A stretch of DNA of 64,000 bases, taken from Candidatus Vecturithrix granuli (lineage in GTDB: Bacteria; Moduliflexota; Moduliflexia; Moduliflexales; Moduliflexaceae). This document shows, piece after piece, positions 27,032 through 35,034 of this stretch; the first letter of the stretch is position 1; each line of letters opens with the position of its first letter. Position numbers and translations under genes: made by a program. The notes under the pieces were generated by a model that worked only from the letters and a program-made list of their open reading frames with translations, was not told where the DNA came from and did not search any database. The stretch covers positions 834,562 to 898,561 of the forward strand of contig DF820463.1 of assembly GCA_000739535.1 (NCBI GenBank), given 5' to 3'.

Positions 27032-27910
27032 ATGACAGCCATGGAGATGATCAAAAAGACAGATCACCTGTTTGAAAACATTGACCAGGATGATGAGGTT
27101 TTCTATAACAACATGACATTACCAACAGAGGATGATCTGCCTTATGATGATGGAGAACCTATGGAAACACAACGTCATAGAGATCAGATGAATCTGCTGA
27201 TTGATTCCTTGAAAGCGTACTGGAAAGATCGGAGATTGTATTATATCAGCGGGAATATGTTTTTACACTTTGATCCCCTCAATAAGAGAAAATTCAGAGG
27301 TCCCGATGTGTTTCTCGTTCTGGATGTTGACCCGCGTGAACGTAAATCCTGGGTGGTTTGGCAGGAAGGAATGCGCTTTCCTGATCTGATTATCGAATTG
27401 CTTTCCGACGCGACTCGTGCTATTGACAAGGGAGAAAAAAAGACGTTGTATGAACAGGTCTTTAGAACCGGAGAATATTATCTCTATGATCCTTTTAGCC
27501 AGGAGTTCAAAGGATATAAGCTGACAGGCAGGCATTACACCCCTGTTCTGCCGGACCAAAACTACAAAATTTATTCACCGATCACCGAATTGTTTCTCAT
27601 CATACACGATGAACGGTTGAGGTGGATGACAAAAGATGGGATGATTCTCCCCTCTACAGAAGAATTGTTTGAACAGGAAAAACAACGCGCCGAGCAGGAA
27701 AAACAACGTGCCGAGCAGGAAAAACAACGTGCCGAGCAGGAAAAACAACGCGCCGAGCAGGAAAAACAGCGTGCCGAGCAGGAAAAACAGCGTGCCGAAC
27801 AAGCGGAAGGACGTTTGCTCACAATGGCCCGTCTCATGCTGGCAAAGGGGTATAGTTCTCAGGAAGTCTGTGAATTGACCGGACTTTCTGAGGCAGAACT
27901 TGTGGTCTAA
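27032..27910 (+). CDS. Uma2-family (DUF820) restriction-endonuclease-like protein with heptad repeats
   Basis: The protein has 292 residues and a strong AAGGAGG eight bases before the ATG. The core (about 20-190) is the Uma2/DUF820 PD-(D/E)XK-like fold: GPDVFLVLDVDP, PDLIIELLSDATRAIDKGEKKTLYEQVFRTGEYYLYDP. D and E/K positions of the nuclease motif appear kept. The C-terminal part is six perfect EQEKQRA heptads plus a partial one (coiled coil), then a short helix-turn-helix-like end with SSQEVCELTGLSEAELV. Uma2 proteins are numerous in Cyanobacteria and some other large genomes; their function is unclear. Confidence 0.9.
   Translation: MTAMEMIKKTDHLFENIDQDDEVFYNNMTLPTEDDLPYDDGEPMETQRHRDQMNLLIDSLKAYWKDRRLYYISGNMFLHFDPLNKRKFRGPDVFLVLDVDPRERKSWVVWQEGMRFPDLIIELLSDATRAIDKGEKKTLYEQVFRTGEYYLYDPFSQEFKGYKLTGRHYTPVLPDQNYKIYSPITELFLIIHDERLRWMTKDGMILPSTEELFEQEKQRAEQEKQRAEQEKQRAEQEKQRAEQEKQRAEQEKQRAEQAEGRLLTMARLMLAKGYSSQEVCELTGLSEAELVV
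27671..27796 (+). repeat. Six tandem 21-bp repeats encoding EQEKQRA
   Basis: Six 21-base units lie in frame in the Uma2-like gene, differing only at third positions (CGC/CGT, CAA/CAG). The near identity suggests recent slippage and likely copy-number variation between strains. Confidence 0.95.
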
Positions 27911-28021
27911 CTAGTACTTTGTCAACATTTGAGTGACGGGTTCGTAGTAAACGCTTTAGCGTTTAAACGCCGCTTAAGCGGCTACTACGAACCCGTCGGT
28001 CAAACCTTGACAAAACACTAG
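27911..28021. mobile_element. MITE-like palindromic element flanked by CTAG
   Basis: The element starts one base after the Uma2 stop. CTAG flanks both ends. Terminal inverted repeats TACTTTGTCAACATTTGA and TCAAACCTTGACAAAACA are imperfect complements. Inside are perfect arms GACGGGTTCGTAGTA (27935-27949) and TACTACGAACCCGTC (27983-27997) and two small hairpins. No coding capacity. IS630-type elements favour CTAG sites with TA duplication, so a non-autonomous derivative is possible. Confidence 0.65.
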
Positions 28022-28066
28022 TGAATTTTGCGAGAAACTTGAAGAATGAAACAGCTCTGGATCTAT

Positions 28067-28105
28067 TCACAATCATTGACGTTCATCGAACACCAATGAT
28101 TGTGA
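28067..28105. repeat. Perfect 12-bp inverted repeat
   Basis: TCACAATCATTG (28067-28078) and CAATGATTGTGA (28094-28105) are exact complements with a 15-base spacer. It lies 313 bases upstream of the sigma-54 activator gene; it could be an operator or a structured leader. The rest of 28022-28417 shows nothing I can name. Confidence 0.5.
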
Positions 28106-28417
28106 TATAGAGAGCAAAAAATACGAGTGAATTGTCAACTTCGACGATACAGTGATTTTCCTTGTATCTTCTGATGTAATCGTACATTACTAACTATTGG
28201 TTAACTGTAGTTTTCTGCCTTACGTCATGATCCCTTCTATTATCACGGTAATTTCTCAAAAAACCTTCTTGACTTGATTCTCCCTGATCCAGATATTTAA
28301 CATGATGGAGATAATATCGTCAGGCAATATCTGTTGAAACAAGACTCCGCTTAATCGAAGTTGTCACCACGTCTTTCTGATAATGTGTATTAACCTGAGC
28401 AAGCCCGAGGGGGATGT

Positions 28418-29782
28418 ATGAAAAGAGCAACCATTCTTGTCGTCCAGCACGATGAATCGGTATTTTCTCTATTACAAGAGTATTTGGTTCGACATGAGTT
28501 TGATGTGCTGTACAAATCCCCCCTCCAACCGCTCACAACTTTGTTGGCAAACAAACATGTTGATCTTGTGATTGTGGGCCCATTTCACTCGGCACCATCA
28601 GATGTGTTAGAAGTGACGCAGGCAATCCAACAACAGAATGAACACGTTCCGATCATCATTATCACCGGCTGTAGTTCTGAAAAACAGATTTTGACAGCAC
28701 TCAAGTTAGGTGTGAGCGATTTTTTTACCCTGCCCCTTGCCTGCGAAGAGCTCTGCGCGAGCATCACTCGAATTCTTGCAAAACAGCACGGAAATGGGAC
28801 GCGTAAGATTCCGGACAGCGCATGTGAAACGATGTGGACGGCGATGATCGGCAAGACGCCGCAAATCTGCGAACTCAAAACTCAGTTGATGAACATTGCA
28901 CCAACAGAGAGTACCGTCTTAATTATTGGGGAGACCGGGACAGGCAAAGAATTGGCGGCCGAGATGATTCATCAGCACAGCCGACGCAAAAATCAGCCCT
29001 TTGTCAGCGTGAATTGCGCTGCGCTGCCTGAGACCCTCATTGAAAGCGAGCTATTCGGCTATGAACGCGGCGCGTTTACCGGCGCTGTCGCCCAGCAACC
29101 CGGGAAATTTGAGCAAGCCAGCGGAGGGACGATCTTGCTGGATGAAATTGGCGACATGGCGTATCAGGCGCAAGCCAAAATTCTGAGAACCCTTGAACAG
29201 CGCGAAATCTATCGTTTAGGCAGTCGCAAAAGTATTCCGATTGACGTGCGCGTGATTGCGGCGACTAACCACGATTTAGAGCAATTAATGCGGAAAAATG
29301 TGTTCAGAAATGACTTGTTTTACCGGCTCAATGTGGCGCAGATTGTTTTGCCGCCTTTACGCGACCGTAAAGAGGATATTCCGCTGTTACTCGATCACTT
29401 TCTGCATGTCATGAATCAGCATTTTGGCAGGCAGGTGCAACGATTTAGCGACGAAACGATCGATATGCTGCTCGCATACGATTGGCCCGGGAATATCCGC
29501 GAACTCAAGAACCTGGTCGAAGCCTCATTCATTAACCTTCCTCCTACCTCTGTTGCAGAAATCACGTTACCCACTCCATTTATCCAACGCTTCCAACTCG
29601 CCCAACAATCGCCCCAGAAAGAACGCGATCAAATTCTGACGGCTCTCTTTGCGACCAATTGGAATAAGAGCAGAGCAGCTCAAAAACTGCACTGGTCGCG
29701 CATGAGTTTATATCGCAAAATGGAAAAATATCAGATTAGCCTCTCCTCTCCAACAAACCCCACAACGAACACTGATTCGTAA
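28418..29782 (+). CDS. Sigma-54-dependent activator (NtrC-type) with degenerate receiver
   Basis: This 454-residue enhancer-binding protein has an N-terminal receiver-like domain (about 4-120), an AAA+ sigma-54 interaction domain and a C-terminal Fis-type helix-turn-helix (about 410-447: NKSRAAQKLHWSRMSLYRKME). Walker A GETGTGKE, the GAFTGA loop (about 218-223) and ILLDEIGDM are intact. The receiver is not canonical: after D49 in VDLVIVGP the phosphoacceptor position is G54, and the usual TKP lysine motif reads TLP. It probably responds to something other than Asp phosphorylation. A sigma-54 promoter follows at 30319, the likely target. Confidence 0.93.
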   Translation: MKRATILVVQHDESVFSLLQEYLVRHEFDVLYKSPLQPLTTLLANKHVDLVIVGPFHSAPSDVLEVTQAIQQQNEHVPIIIITGCSSEKQILTALKLGVSDFFTLPLACEELCASITRILAKQHGNGTRKIPDSACETMWTAMIGKTPQICELKTQLMNIAPTESTVLIIGETGTGKELAAEMIHQHSRRKNQPFVSVNCAALPETLIESELFGYERGAFTGAVAQQPGKFEQASGGTILLDEIGDMAYQAQAKILRTLEQREIYRLGSRKSIPIDVRVIAATNHDLEQLMRKNVFRNDLFYRLNVAQIVLPPLRDRKEDIPLLLDHFLHVMNQHFGRQVQRFSDETIDMLLAYDWPGNIRELKNLVEASFINLPPTSVAEITLPTPFIQRFQLAQQSPQKERDQILTALFATNWNKSRAAQKLHWSRMSLYRKMEKYQISLSSPTNPTTNTDS

Positions 29783-29826
29783 ACACCTCAAACTCTATGC
29801 GCTGAATGATCTGGGAAAAACCTCCT

Positions 29827-29866
29827 GAAAACTGTCACATAATCCTGTGACAAGTTTTCCCTTTTT
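29827..29866 (+). terminator. Terminator hairpin that also contains a dyad
   Basis: GAAAACTGTCACA and TGTGACAAGTTTTC form a stem with one bulge, followed by CCCTTTTT, 45 bases after the activator stop. This suits a rho-independent terminator. The core TGTCACA-N6-TGTGACA also resembles the dyad at 30083-30102, so it may double as an activator site. Confidence 0.65.
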
Positions 29867-29945
29867 GCGTGTTTACGCAGACATTCAAACATAACCAGAG
29901 CATTTCACATGACTTTTGCACATATAGTTGTTCAGATATTACATG

Positions 29946-30001
29946 GCGCACTTCGACTTCGCTCAATGTATGCGGGATATCGAGCGGAGTTGAAACATGT
30001 G
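29946..30001. repeat. Imperfect palindrome (CTTCGACTTCGCTCA type)
   Basis: CTTCGACTTCGCTCA pairs imperfectly with GAGCGGAGTTGAA around a short spacer, and GCAC/GTGC extends the outer ends. It resembles dispersed repeats seen in many bacterial genomes. No function is inferred. Confidence 0.5.
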
Positions 30002-30051
30002 CAAGTATTGTTCTGAAAAACGATAGGTAGAGTATGTTGTAGTTTTAGAGC

Positions 30052-30102
30052 TATCAAAATGTTAGAGCAATTCATCATGAACTGTAACAATCCGTTGTGA
30101 CA
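30052..30102 (+). promoter_or_regulatory. Candidate upstream activator site 1
   Basis: This unit begins TATCAAAATGTTAGA and ends with the dyad TGTAACA-ATCCGT-TGTGACA (30083-30102). It is an imperfect direct repeat of 30170-30220. Both lie upstream of the sigma-54 promoter at a distance usual for enhancer sites. This is inference from sequence only. Confidence 0.5.
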
Positions 30103-30169
30103 CGCACTTTTTCACATATCCTTTAGGCTCTCTTGTATCAGTATGTAGTGAAAGTCTGATTTTCAATAT

Positions 30170-30220
30170 TATCAAAGTGTTAGAATAATCTTCTCTGAAG
30201 AAGGATATCCTTGTGTAACA
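30170..30220 (+). promoter_or_regulatory. Candidate upstream activator site 2
   Basis: The unit TATCAAAGTGTTAGA ... TATCC-TTGTGTAACA repeats the pattern of 30052-30102 with the second half-site less well kept. It ends about 100 bases before the -24 element at 30319, a typical place for a sigma-54 enhancer site. Confidence 0.45.
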
Positions 30221-30318
30221 TCTATTGAAGCATCCGCGAGAAAAACCACCGTAAAACTTTGTTTCTTCTCTTGCTCTCTTTGCGTAAAATCAAGGAACAT
30301 GGCGACATTTCAATCCTG

Positions 30319-30334
30319 TGGCATAGCTCTTGCT
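30319..30334 (+). promoter_or_regulatory. Sigma-54 (-24/-12) promoter
   Basis: TGGCATAGCTCTTGCT has GG and GC elements separated by exactly 10 bases and closely matches the TGGCAC-N5-TTGCW consensus. It lies about 540 bases after the sigma-54 activator gene and 33 bases before the first plausible start codon of the DUF3467 gene. Transcription should begin near 30345. Confidence 0.75.
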
Positions 30335-30366
30335 ATAGAGAAGAAGAAACTGTCTTGTCGAAATAT

Positions 30367-30657
30367 ATGTCAATTGTGAATGGTGAATATGCAATGAAAG
30401 ATGAAAAGTCTAATCCTCTCCAGAACGACGTACTCCACGGGAATTATGCCAACTATTTCAAAGTGGGCTATAATGCCTTTGAATTTATCATTGATTTCTG
30501 CCAATGCTATGAAGATGAGCATGAACGCCATTTGTTTACCAGGGTTGTGACCAGCCCGGTTTATGCCAAAGCGCTCTTCGAAACGCTTCAGAAATCTTTG
30601 TATGACTATGAACAGTCGTTTGGGGTGATCAAAGAGAAGAGTTCAATCAAATCGTGA
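30367..30657 (+). CDS. DUF3467 family protein
   Basis: A protein of 96 residues from ATG 30367, or 87 from ATG 30394. The longer frame from 30259 is rejected because it would start upstream of the sigma-54 promoter. The core GNYANYFKVGYNAFEFIIDF ... RVVTSPVYAKAL, then an LQ-K-L-YEQ-FG-I tail, matches DUF3467, a small cytoplasmic family of unknown function seen in varied bacteria. It is the first gene after the -24/-12 promoter and probably the first of the operon to 39336. Confidence 0.85.
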   Translation: MSIVNGEYAMKDEKSNPLQNDVLHGNYANYFKVGYNAFEFIIDFCQCYEDEHERHLFTRVVTSPVYAKALFETLQKSLYDYEQSFGVIKEKSSIKS

Positions 30658-30708
30658 AAGCCACACATATCTGGTGATTGATTCGAATGAAAGGAGGTGA
30701 ATCCCATT

Positions 30709-31041
30709 ATGCTTTGTTATCATGAAAAGATCAGAAAGCAAGATATTGGGGGCGGTATCCTTGTTCAAGTTTTGGGGCACGGGCAAAATATGAATGTCTT
30801 GCATTGGAATTTTGCGGAGAAGAGTCAAGAGGTGAAGATGCACCAACATGTTGAAGAACAATTCGGCTATGTGATCAAAGGTGGATTTAACATCACCATT
30901 CAAGATGAAGTTTTTACCATTATGGCAGGTGATGCGTATTTTATTCCGTCGAATATACCACATTCATTTGCTGCTATTGGGGAAACGGAAGCGATTGACG
31001 TCTTTAGTCCTGTCAGAAAAGACATTCCGTGGAAAGAATAG
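30709..31041 (+). CDS. Cupin-domain protein (module 1)
   Basis: This 110-residue single-domain cupin starts at ATG 30709, 11 bases after AAAGGAGG. The first cupin motif has HQHVEEQFGYVIKG (His, His, Glu ligands) and the second has PSNIPHSF. The metal site looks complete. Small cupins serve as isomerases, dioxygenases or ligand sensors. A second cupin at 34674 occupies the equivalent position in the second module. Confidence 0.88.
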   Translation: MLCYHEKIRKQDIGGGILVQVLGHGQNMNVLHWNFAEKSQEVKMHQHVEEQFGYVIKGGFNITIQDEVFTIMAGDAYFIPSNIPHSFAAIGETEAIDVFSPVRKDIPWKE

Positions 31042-31097
31042 TCATCTGAAGCGTCTTTTAAGAACCTTAAAACAATCAAATAATGGAGGAAGTAGCA

Positions 31098-31862
31098 ATG
31101 GCAAAAAAAGTTTTAGTCTTAGCAACGAATTATGGTGCGTGGGCAGAAGAATTACAGGCTCCATGGGATGCATTGAAACAAGCAGGGGTCGATGTGACCC
31201 TGGCAACCTATCTGGGGAAAACACCTTTACCAATCACAATAAGCATGGATCCTGAATTTATAGATGGTTATCAAGGATATAAGGTGAATCCGGCGGAAGT
31301 CGTCAATCGGATGAAAGAGCTGTTGGCAAGCGGCGAATTGGATCATCCGATCAAAATCGCGGATGCGAAGATGGAAGATTACGACGCGTTAGTGATGACC
31401 GGCGGTCCGGGCAATCCATTGGATATTTGCAACAATCCCAAAGTTCATCGGTTAATCCTGAATGCAGTCAAAAATGATAAAATGGTCGGAGCTGTTTGCT
31501 ATTCGGTTGGAGCGCTGGCATTCACCCGGGACCCCGATAATAATTACAAAAGCGTGATTTACGGAAAAACCGTGACCGCTCATCCGCGGGTGTGGGATTT
31601 TGTGGATTTTGATCTGACCTATCCCTTGTATGGGAAAACCGACGATAATGCTGGCACAGATTTAATGACGCCGGGGTTTGGCATCCCGCTTCAAGATATT
31701 GTCGAAGATGCCGTCGGCCCCCAGGGAAAATGTATCGCTGAAGATAAAGCCACCCGCGATAAACCGTGTGTCGCCTATGATTGGCCATTTGTCACGGGAT
31801 TGTCCGTTGAGTCATCCATTGCCTACGGGCAAAAATTAGTAGAAGTTTTGTCAGGAAGATAA
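31098..31862 (+). CDS. DJ-1/PfpI family protein (module 1)
   Basis: About 254 residues from ATG 31098, which has GGAGG at the right distance; 31083 is too early. The fold is class I glutamine-amidotransferase-like: VLVLATNY start, acidic residue in AWAEELQAP, ALVMTGGPGNP loop and the nucleophile elbow GAVCYSVGAL (Cys about 134). It is longer than PfpI and closer in size to Hsp31-type glyoxalase III/chaperone proteins. By family it could act on methylglyoxal or similar carbonyl compounds; this is inference. Confidence 0.87.
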   Translation: MAKKVLVLATNYGAWAEELQAPWDALKQAGVDVTLATYLGKTPLPITISMDPEFIDGYQGYKVNPAEVVNRMKELLASGELDHPIKIADAKMEDYDALVMTGGPGNPLDICNNPKVHRLILNAVKNDKMVGAVCYSVGALAFTRDPDNNYKSVIYGKTVTAHPRVWDFVDFDLTYPLYGKTDDNAGTDLMTPGFGIPLQDIVEDAVGPQGKCIAEDKATRDKPCVAYDWPFVTGLSVESSIAYGQKLVEVLSGR

Positions 31863-31994
31863 GAAGGGCTTAGGAAGATAGCGTTATCGGAAAAAATTCC
31901 TTGTCAGTGGGTTAATTATCACCATGTATCACGATTCTTCACGCTGTGACGGATAGTTTTTTTCCGGTAACGTTAAAAAAGGAGGTATGTATTC

Positions 31995-33650
31995 ATGAAT
32001 GTCAGTGAAGCAATTGTCAAAATGCTTGAATCAGTCGGCGTAGAGCGGATGTTTGGCGGGTCGGGCCATAGTGTTGTTGGAATGTTACTAACCATCAAAA
32101 AGGCTTCTAAGCACCTGAAAGCGATCATGGTGAAAAATGAACAGGCCGCTTCTTTTATGGCCTGTGGATATGCGATGTTTTCCGATAAATTGGGGGTATG
32201 TTTCTCCTCTGGCGGCCCGGGGGAATTTAATCTCTTGTCTGGTTTGGCTGTGGCGTTATCCGATTCTTTACCGGTCTTAGCCATTTCAGGACACGTTTCA
32301 GAAGCCGAAAAGGGCAAAGGCGCGTTAAATGAATCCTCCGGCTTACGTCGCACCCCGGATGCCCGGGCGATCTTTGCGGCAACCACGAAAAAATCCTTTA
32401 TTGTGGAACATCCGGATCAAATTTGCGATATCATGGAAGAGGCCGTCAATTTGGCCTTTGAAGGTCGCCCCGGTCCTGTGCATATTCATTTGCCAAAATC
32501 GGTCGTGATGGCGGATGTGAAGAACTTTCGGGAGATTAAGCTCAACATCAAACCTGTCTTGCCTGATCCGGCAACCATCAGAGAGTTTGCGCAGGTACTT
32601 GAGAAAGCGCTCACCGCAAAAGAACAGATAGTCGCGTTAATCGGATATGGAGCGGTCAGAAGTCATGCGGAACAAGAATTGCTGGCATTTGTGGAACAAT
32701 TTCAGATCCCCTTTATTACCACGATGGATGCCAAAGGGATTCTCTCGGAAGATCATCCGTTGAGCCTGGGAGGTCTCGGTCGTTCTGGCGATCCGGGCGC
32801 CAAAAAATATTTTGATCAGTCGAAGATTGTCCTGGCGATTGGCAATTCGTTTGCCCAGAACGCAACGTATGCCTTTCAAGAAGACCTGTATCAAAACAAG
32901 GTATTAATGCACATCAATATTGACGCTGAGGAAATCAGCAAAGTCTATCACGCTGATTACAGGATGGTGAGCGATGTGAAACCTGCGATTGCCGGCTTGA
33001 CAGCCGAACTTTCGAGGACGATTCGGTCGGTTGAACCGAAAACCATCGTCAAGGAAAAATGGTATGATCTCCCGATAGAATATTCCGGCAGCAAAATTTA
33101 TCCAGCGGACATGGTCAAAGTTCTGTCGAGGAATCTCCCGGAAAATGCTATTGTGCTTGGAGATGCCGGGGCGAACATGCTCTGGTTGTATTGTTATCTC
33201 AAAATGACCAAAAGGCAAAATTATCAAAATCCCGGGAGTTTCGGACCGATGGCGAGTCATGTGAACGGCGCCATTGGGATTAAATGCGCTAATCCTGATC
33301 GCCCTGTAATTTCGGGGTGTGGCGACGGCGATTACCTGATGGCCGGATTTGAATTATTGACCGCTGTCGAGAATAATATTCCGGTGATCTGGATTGTGTT
33401 CAATAATGGCGATTTGAGTGTCAACAAATATTTTATGATCCAAACATTTGGCGAACATGCATATATGCAGTTCAAAAATCCGGATTATGCGGCTTACGCA
33501 AAAGCATGTGGAGCAGTCGGGTACACCGTGACGAAATTAGAAGATTTCGAACCGGTATTGCAGGAAGCCTTGCGCTTGAATCAGCCGGTCTTGATTGATG
33601 TCGTTATCGAATCGGAGGTGTACCCGCCATTTCATCTGGGGCGGGCGTAA
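31995..33650 (+). CDS. Thiamine-diphosphate-dependent enzyme (acetolactate-synthase-like), module 1
   Basis: The protein has 551 residues and a strong AAAGGAGG leader. It has the three-domain plan of acetolactate synthase/benzoylformate decarboxylase enzymes: N-terminal PYR domain with the catalytic Glu (about 49, in KNEQAASFMACGYA), a central domain (SLGGLGRSGDPGAKKYF) and a C-terminal PP domain with GDG (about 443-445) and NN about 26 residues on. It aligns over its whole length with the enzyme at 35126. These enzymes decarboxylate 2-keto acids or ligate aldehydes. Substrate is unknown; whether it binds FAD is not clear from sequence. Confidence 0.9.
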   Translation: MNVSEAIVKMLESVGVERMFGGSGHSVVGMLLTIKKASKHLKAIMVKNEQAASFMACGYAMFSDKLGVCFSSGGPGEFNLLSGLAVALSDSLPVLAISGHVSEAEKGKGALNESSGLRRTPDARAIFAATTKKSFIVEHPDQICDIMEEAVNLAFEGRPGPVHIHLPKSVVMADVKNFREIKLNIKPVLPDPATIREFAQVLEKALTAKEQIVALIGYGAVRSHAEQELLAFVEQFQIPFITTMDAKGILSEDHPLSLGGLGRSGDPGAKKYFDQSKIVLAIGNSFAQNATYAFQEDLYQNKVLMHINIDAEEISKVYHADYRMVSDVKPAIAGLTAELSRTIRSVEPKTIVKEKWYDLPIEYSGSKIYPADMVKVLSRNLPENAIVLGDAGANMLWLYCYLKMTKRQNYQNPGSFGPMASHVNGAIGIKCANPDRPVISGCGDGDYLMAGFELLTAVENNIPVIWIVFNNGDLSVNKYFMIQTFGEHAYMQFKNPDYAAYAKACGAVGYTVTKLEDFEPVLQEALRLNQPVLIDVVIESEVYPPFHLGRA

Positions 33651-33747
33651 AAGAGCCTCTTAAAACAGTATGACTAACTATCATGAGTGCAATGGCGTAA
33701 TCACTATCAGGATTGCGTTGTCACCGTATTTATAGCGAGGAAAATTT

Positions 33748-34197
33748 ATGCTCAAAACGTTGGATCATGTTCAACTTGTTACCAGTAACATTGAAGAAAC
33801 AAAGGAGTTCTTTACCCAAGTACTTGGCTTTACCGTGGAAAATGAGGATGATTTACAGGGGGCATGGCTTGCGAAATTGGTCAATCGTGAAGACGCACAC
33901 GCTCGCGTAGCCCAGTTGGTGCATCCCAATTCAAGAACTCATCTTCACGTGGTTGAATATATTACGCCGCGTTCTGAACCTAGTCCCAATATCAGTAGAG
34001 AACATGCCATGGGTTTTCGGCACATCGGTTTTGAAGTAGATAACATTGATGAAATGGTTGAAACATTAAAAAAACGAGGCGTCGAGTTTCGTAGCCCGGT
34101 TCAAGAATATCCCAAATGGGCTAAGAAAGCAGTATATTTTTTGGGACCCGACGGAATTCTACTAGAATTATACGAATATCTCGAAAAAAGTCACTAG
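33748..34197 (+). CDS. VOC-family (glyoxalase/dioxygenase-like) protein
   Basis: The 149-residue protein has the paired beta-alpha-beta-beta-beta modules of the VOC fold: LDHVQLVTSNIEETKEFFTQVLGF at the start, LHVVEYITP, FRHIGFEVDNIDEMVETL, and FLGPDGILLELYEY at the end. The His and Glu positions of a metal site are kept. Members include glyoxalase I, methylmalonyl-CoA epimerase and ring-cleaving dioxygenases. With the neighbouring DJ-1 and tautomerase genes a role in carbonyl chemistry is likely, but the substrate is unknown. Confidence 0.88.
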   Translation: MLKTLDHVQLVTSNIEETKEFFTQVLGFTVENEDDLQGAWLAKLVNREDAHARVAQLVHPNSRTHLHVVEYITPRSEPSPNISREHAMGFRHIGFEVDNIDEMVETLKKRGVEFRSPVQEYPKWAKKAVYFLGPDGILLELYEYLEKSH

Positions 34198-34228
34198 GCT
34201 CTATGGCGCGAGGTAATTCGCGAAACCA

Positions 34229-34273
34229 TGCGCTTCGTGCATCCTGATATGCGTGAAGGATGCACGAAGCACT
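34229..34273. terminator. Hairpin between VOC and tautomerase genes
   Basis: GCGCTTCGTGCATCC and GGATGCACGAAGCAC are near-perfect complements across a 13-base loop. No U-tract follows, so it is more likely a processing or attenuation hairpin within the operon, or a small repeat, than a strong terminator. Confidence 0.5.
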
Positions 34274-34326
34274 CACAGACAGATTCTATTCTTATAAGTC
34301 TCGTAATCAACAAAGGAGGAAATCCT

Positions 34327-34596
34327 ATGCCAGCTATTACGGTTCAAAGCTTAGAGCTTGCCCAGGAACAGAAAGAATTTCTTGCGGAAAAATTCATTAC
34401 ACTCTTCTCTGAAGTGACAAAAGTTCCTCAGGATCGCATCTATTTGTTTTTTGACGGTTATCCGCTTGATTGCACCGTGAAGGGCGGAAAATTGTTCTCG
34501 GAAAACCCTCCCAAGGGGATCGTGGGAAAATTTAACCAGACAGAACATGTCGAGTTTTTAAAAAATCTTCGAAATTCTCTTGCAGAACATGAATAG
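34327..34596 (+). CDS. Tautomerase-superfamily protein (Pro-1)
   Basis: An 89-residue protein from ATG 34327, which follows AAAGGAGG; the longer frame from 34228 runs through a hairpin. The second residue is Pro (MPAITVQS), which after Met removal gives the catalytic N-terminal Pro-1 of the 4-oxalocrotonate tautomerase/MIF superfamily. The length and the central VTKVPQDRIYLFFDGYPLD strand fit a single-module tautomerase. These enzymes interconvert enol and keto forms, matching other genes here that act on keto or aldehyde groups. Confidence 0.78.
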   Translation: MPAITVQSLELAQEQKEFLAEKFITLFSEVTKVPQDRIYLFFDGYPLDCTVKGGKLFSENPPKGIVGKFNQTEHVEFLKNLRNSLAEHE

Positions 34597-34673
34597 AAGG
34601 CTTTGTGGTTTCCTTGTTATTCTGGATAAAGAGAGATGATGAGAGCAAGTTTACTGAAAGAAGGGGCAACATT

Positions 34674-35030
34674 ATGACTAAGCTAATCTTACCCGGTTTT
34701 AAAGAGGTGCCATGGTCTACGCGTTTGATTTCCTGGCAAGAAGCGTTGAGCGAATGTATGACCATGGCAAACTGTGACCTACAGGTGTTTTTTCTTGATT
34801 ATCCGGCGGGTACCATCAGAACGACCCATTTGCATGAGGAAATTCGTCTGGTGTTTGTTCGTTGCGGGAAAGTGACCATGACGGTGGAGGATCAAACCAC
34901 AGAATTTCAGCCTGGTGATATGATTGCCCTGCTTCCCAATACACTCCACAGCCTGACAGTCCTTGGCGAAGACCCTTTACGTCTTGCGGAATTTATTATT
35001 ACCCCGATCAAGCATAAGAGGGATGAATAA
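34674..35030 (+). CDS. Cupin-domain protein (module 2)
   Basis: About 118 residues from ATG 34674 (AAGAAGGGG upstream). First motif THLHEEIRLVFVRCGKV and second motif LPNTLHSLTV give two or three His ligands and a Glu. It carries VEDQTTEFQPGDMIALLP between them, as in small metal-binding cupins. It corresponds by position to the cupin at 30709 but the two are only distantly alike. Function is unknown. Confidence 0.85.
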   Translation: MTKLILPGFKEVPWSTRLISWQEALSECMTMANCDLQVFFLDYPAGTIRTTHLHEEIRLVFVRCGKVTMTVEDQTTEFQPGDMIALLPNTLHSLTVLGEDPLRLAEFIITPIKHKRDE

Positions 35031-35034
35031 TAAC

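Noticed and set aside
27571-27837. Minus-strand frames of repeated Cys/Ser/Phe over the Uma2 repeats
   Set aside because: These are antisense readings of the 21-base tandem repeat inside a well-supported plus-strand gene.
30042-30053. GTTTTAGAGCTA, like the start of a type II CRISPR repeat
   Set aside because: It occurs once, has no regularly spaced copies and no cas gene nearby; it is part of the candidate activator-site unit.
30259-30366. Extended N-terminus of the DUF3467 protein
   Set aside because: The extension crosses the sigma-54 promoter and does not resemble the family; starts at 30367 or 30394 fit better.
34228-34326. N-terminal extension of the tautomerase
   Set aside because: It would bury the catalytic Pro-1, and a strong ribosome-binding site precedes ATG 34327.
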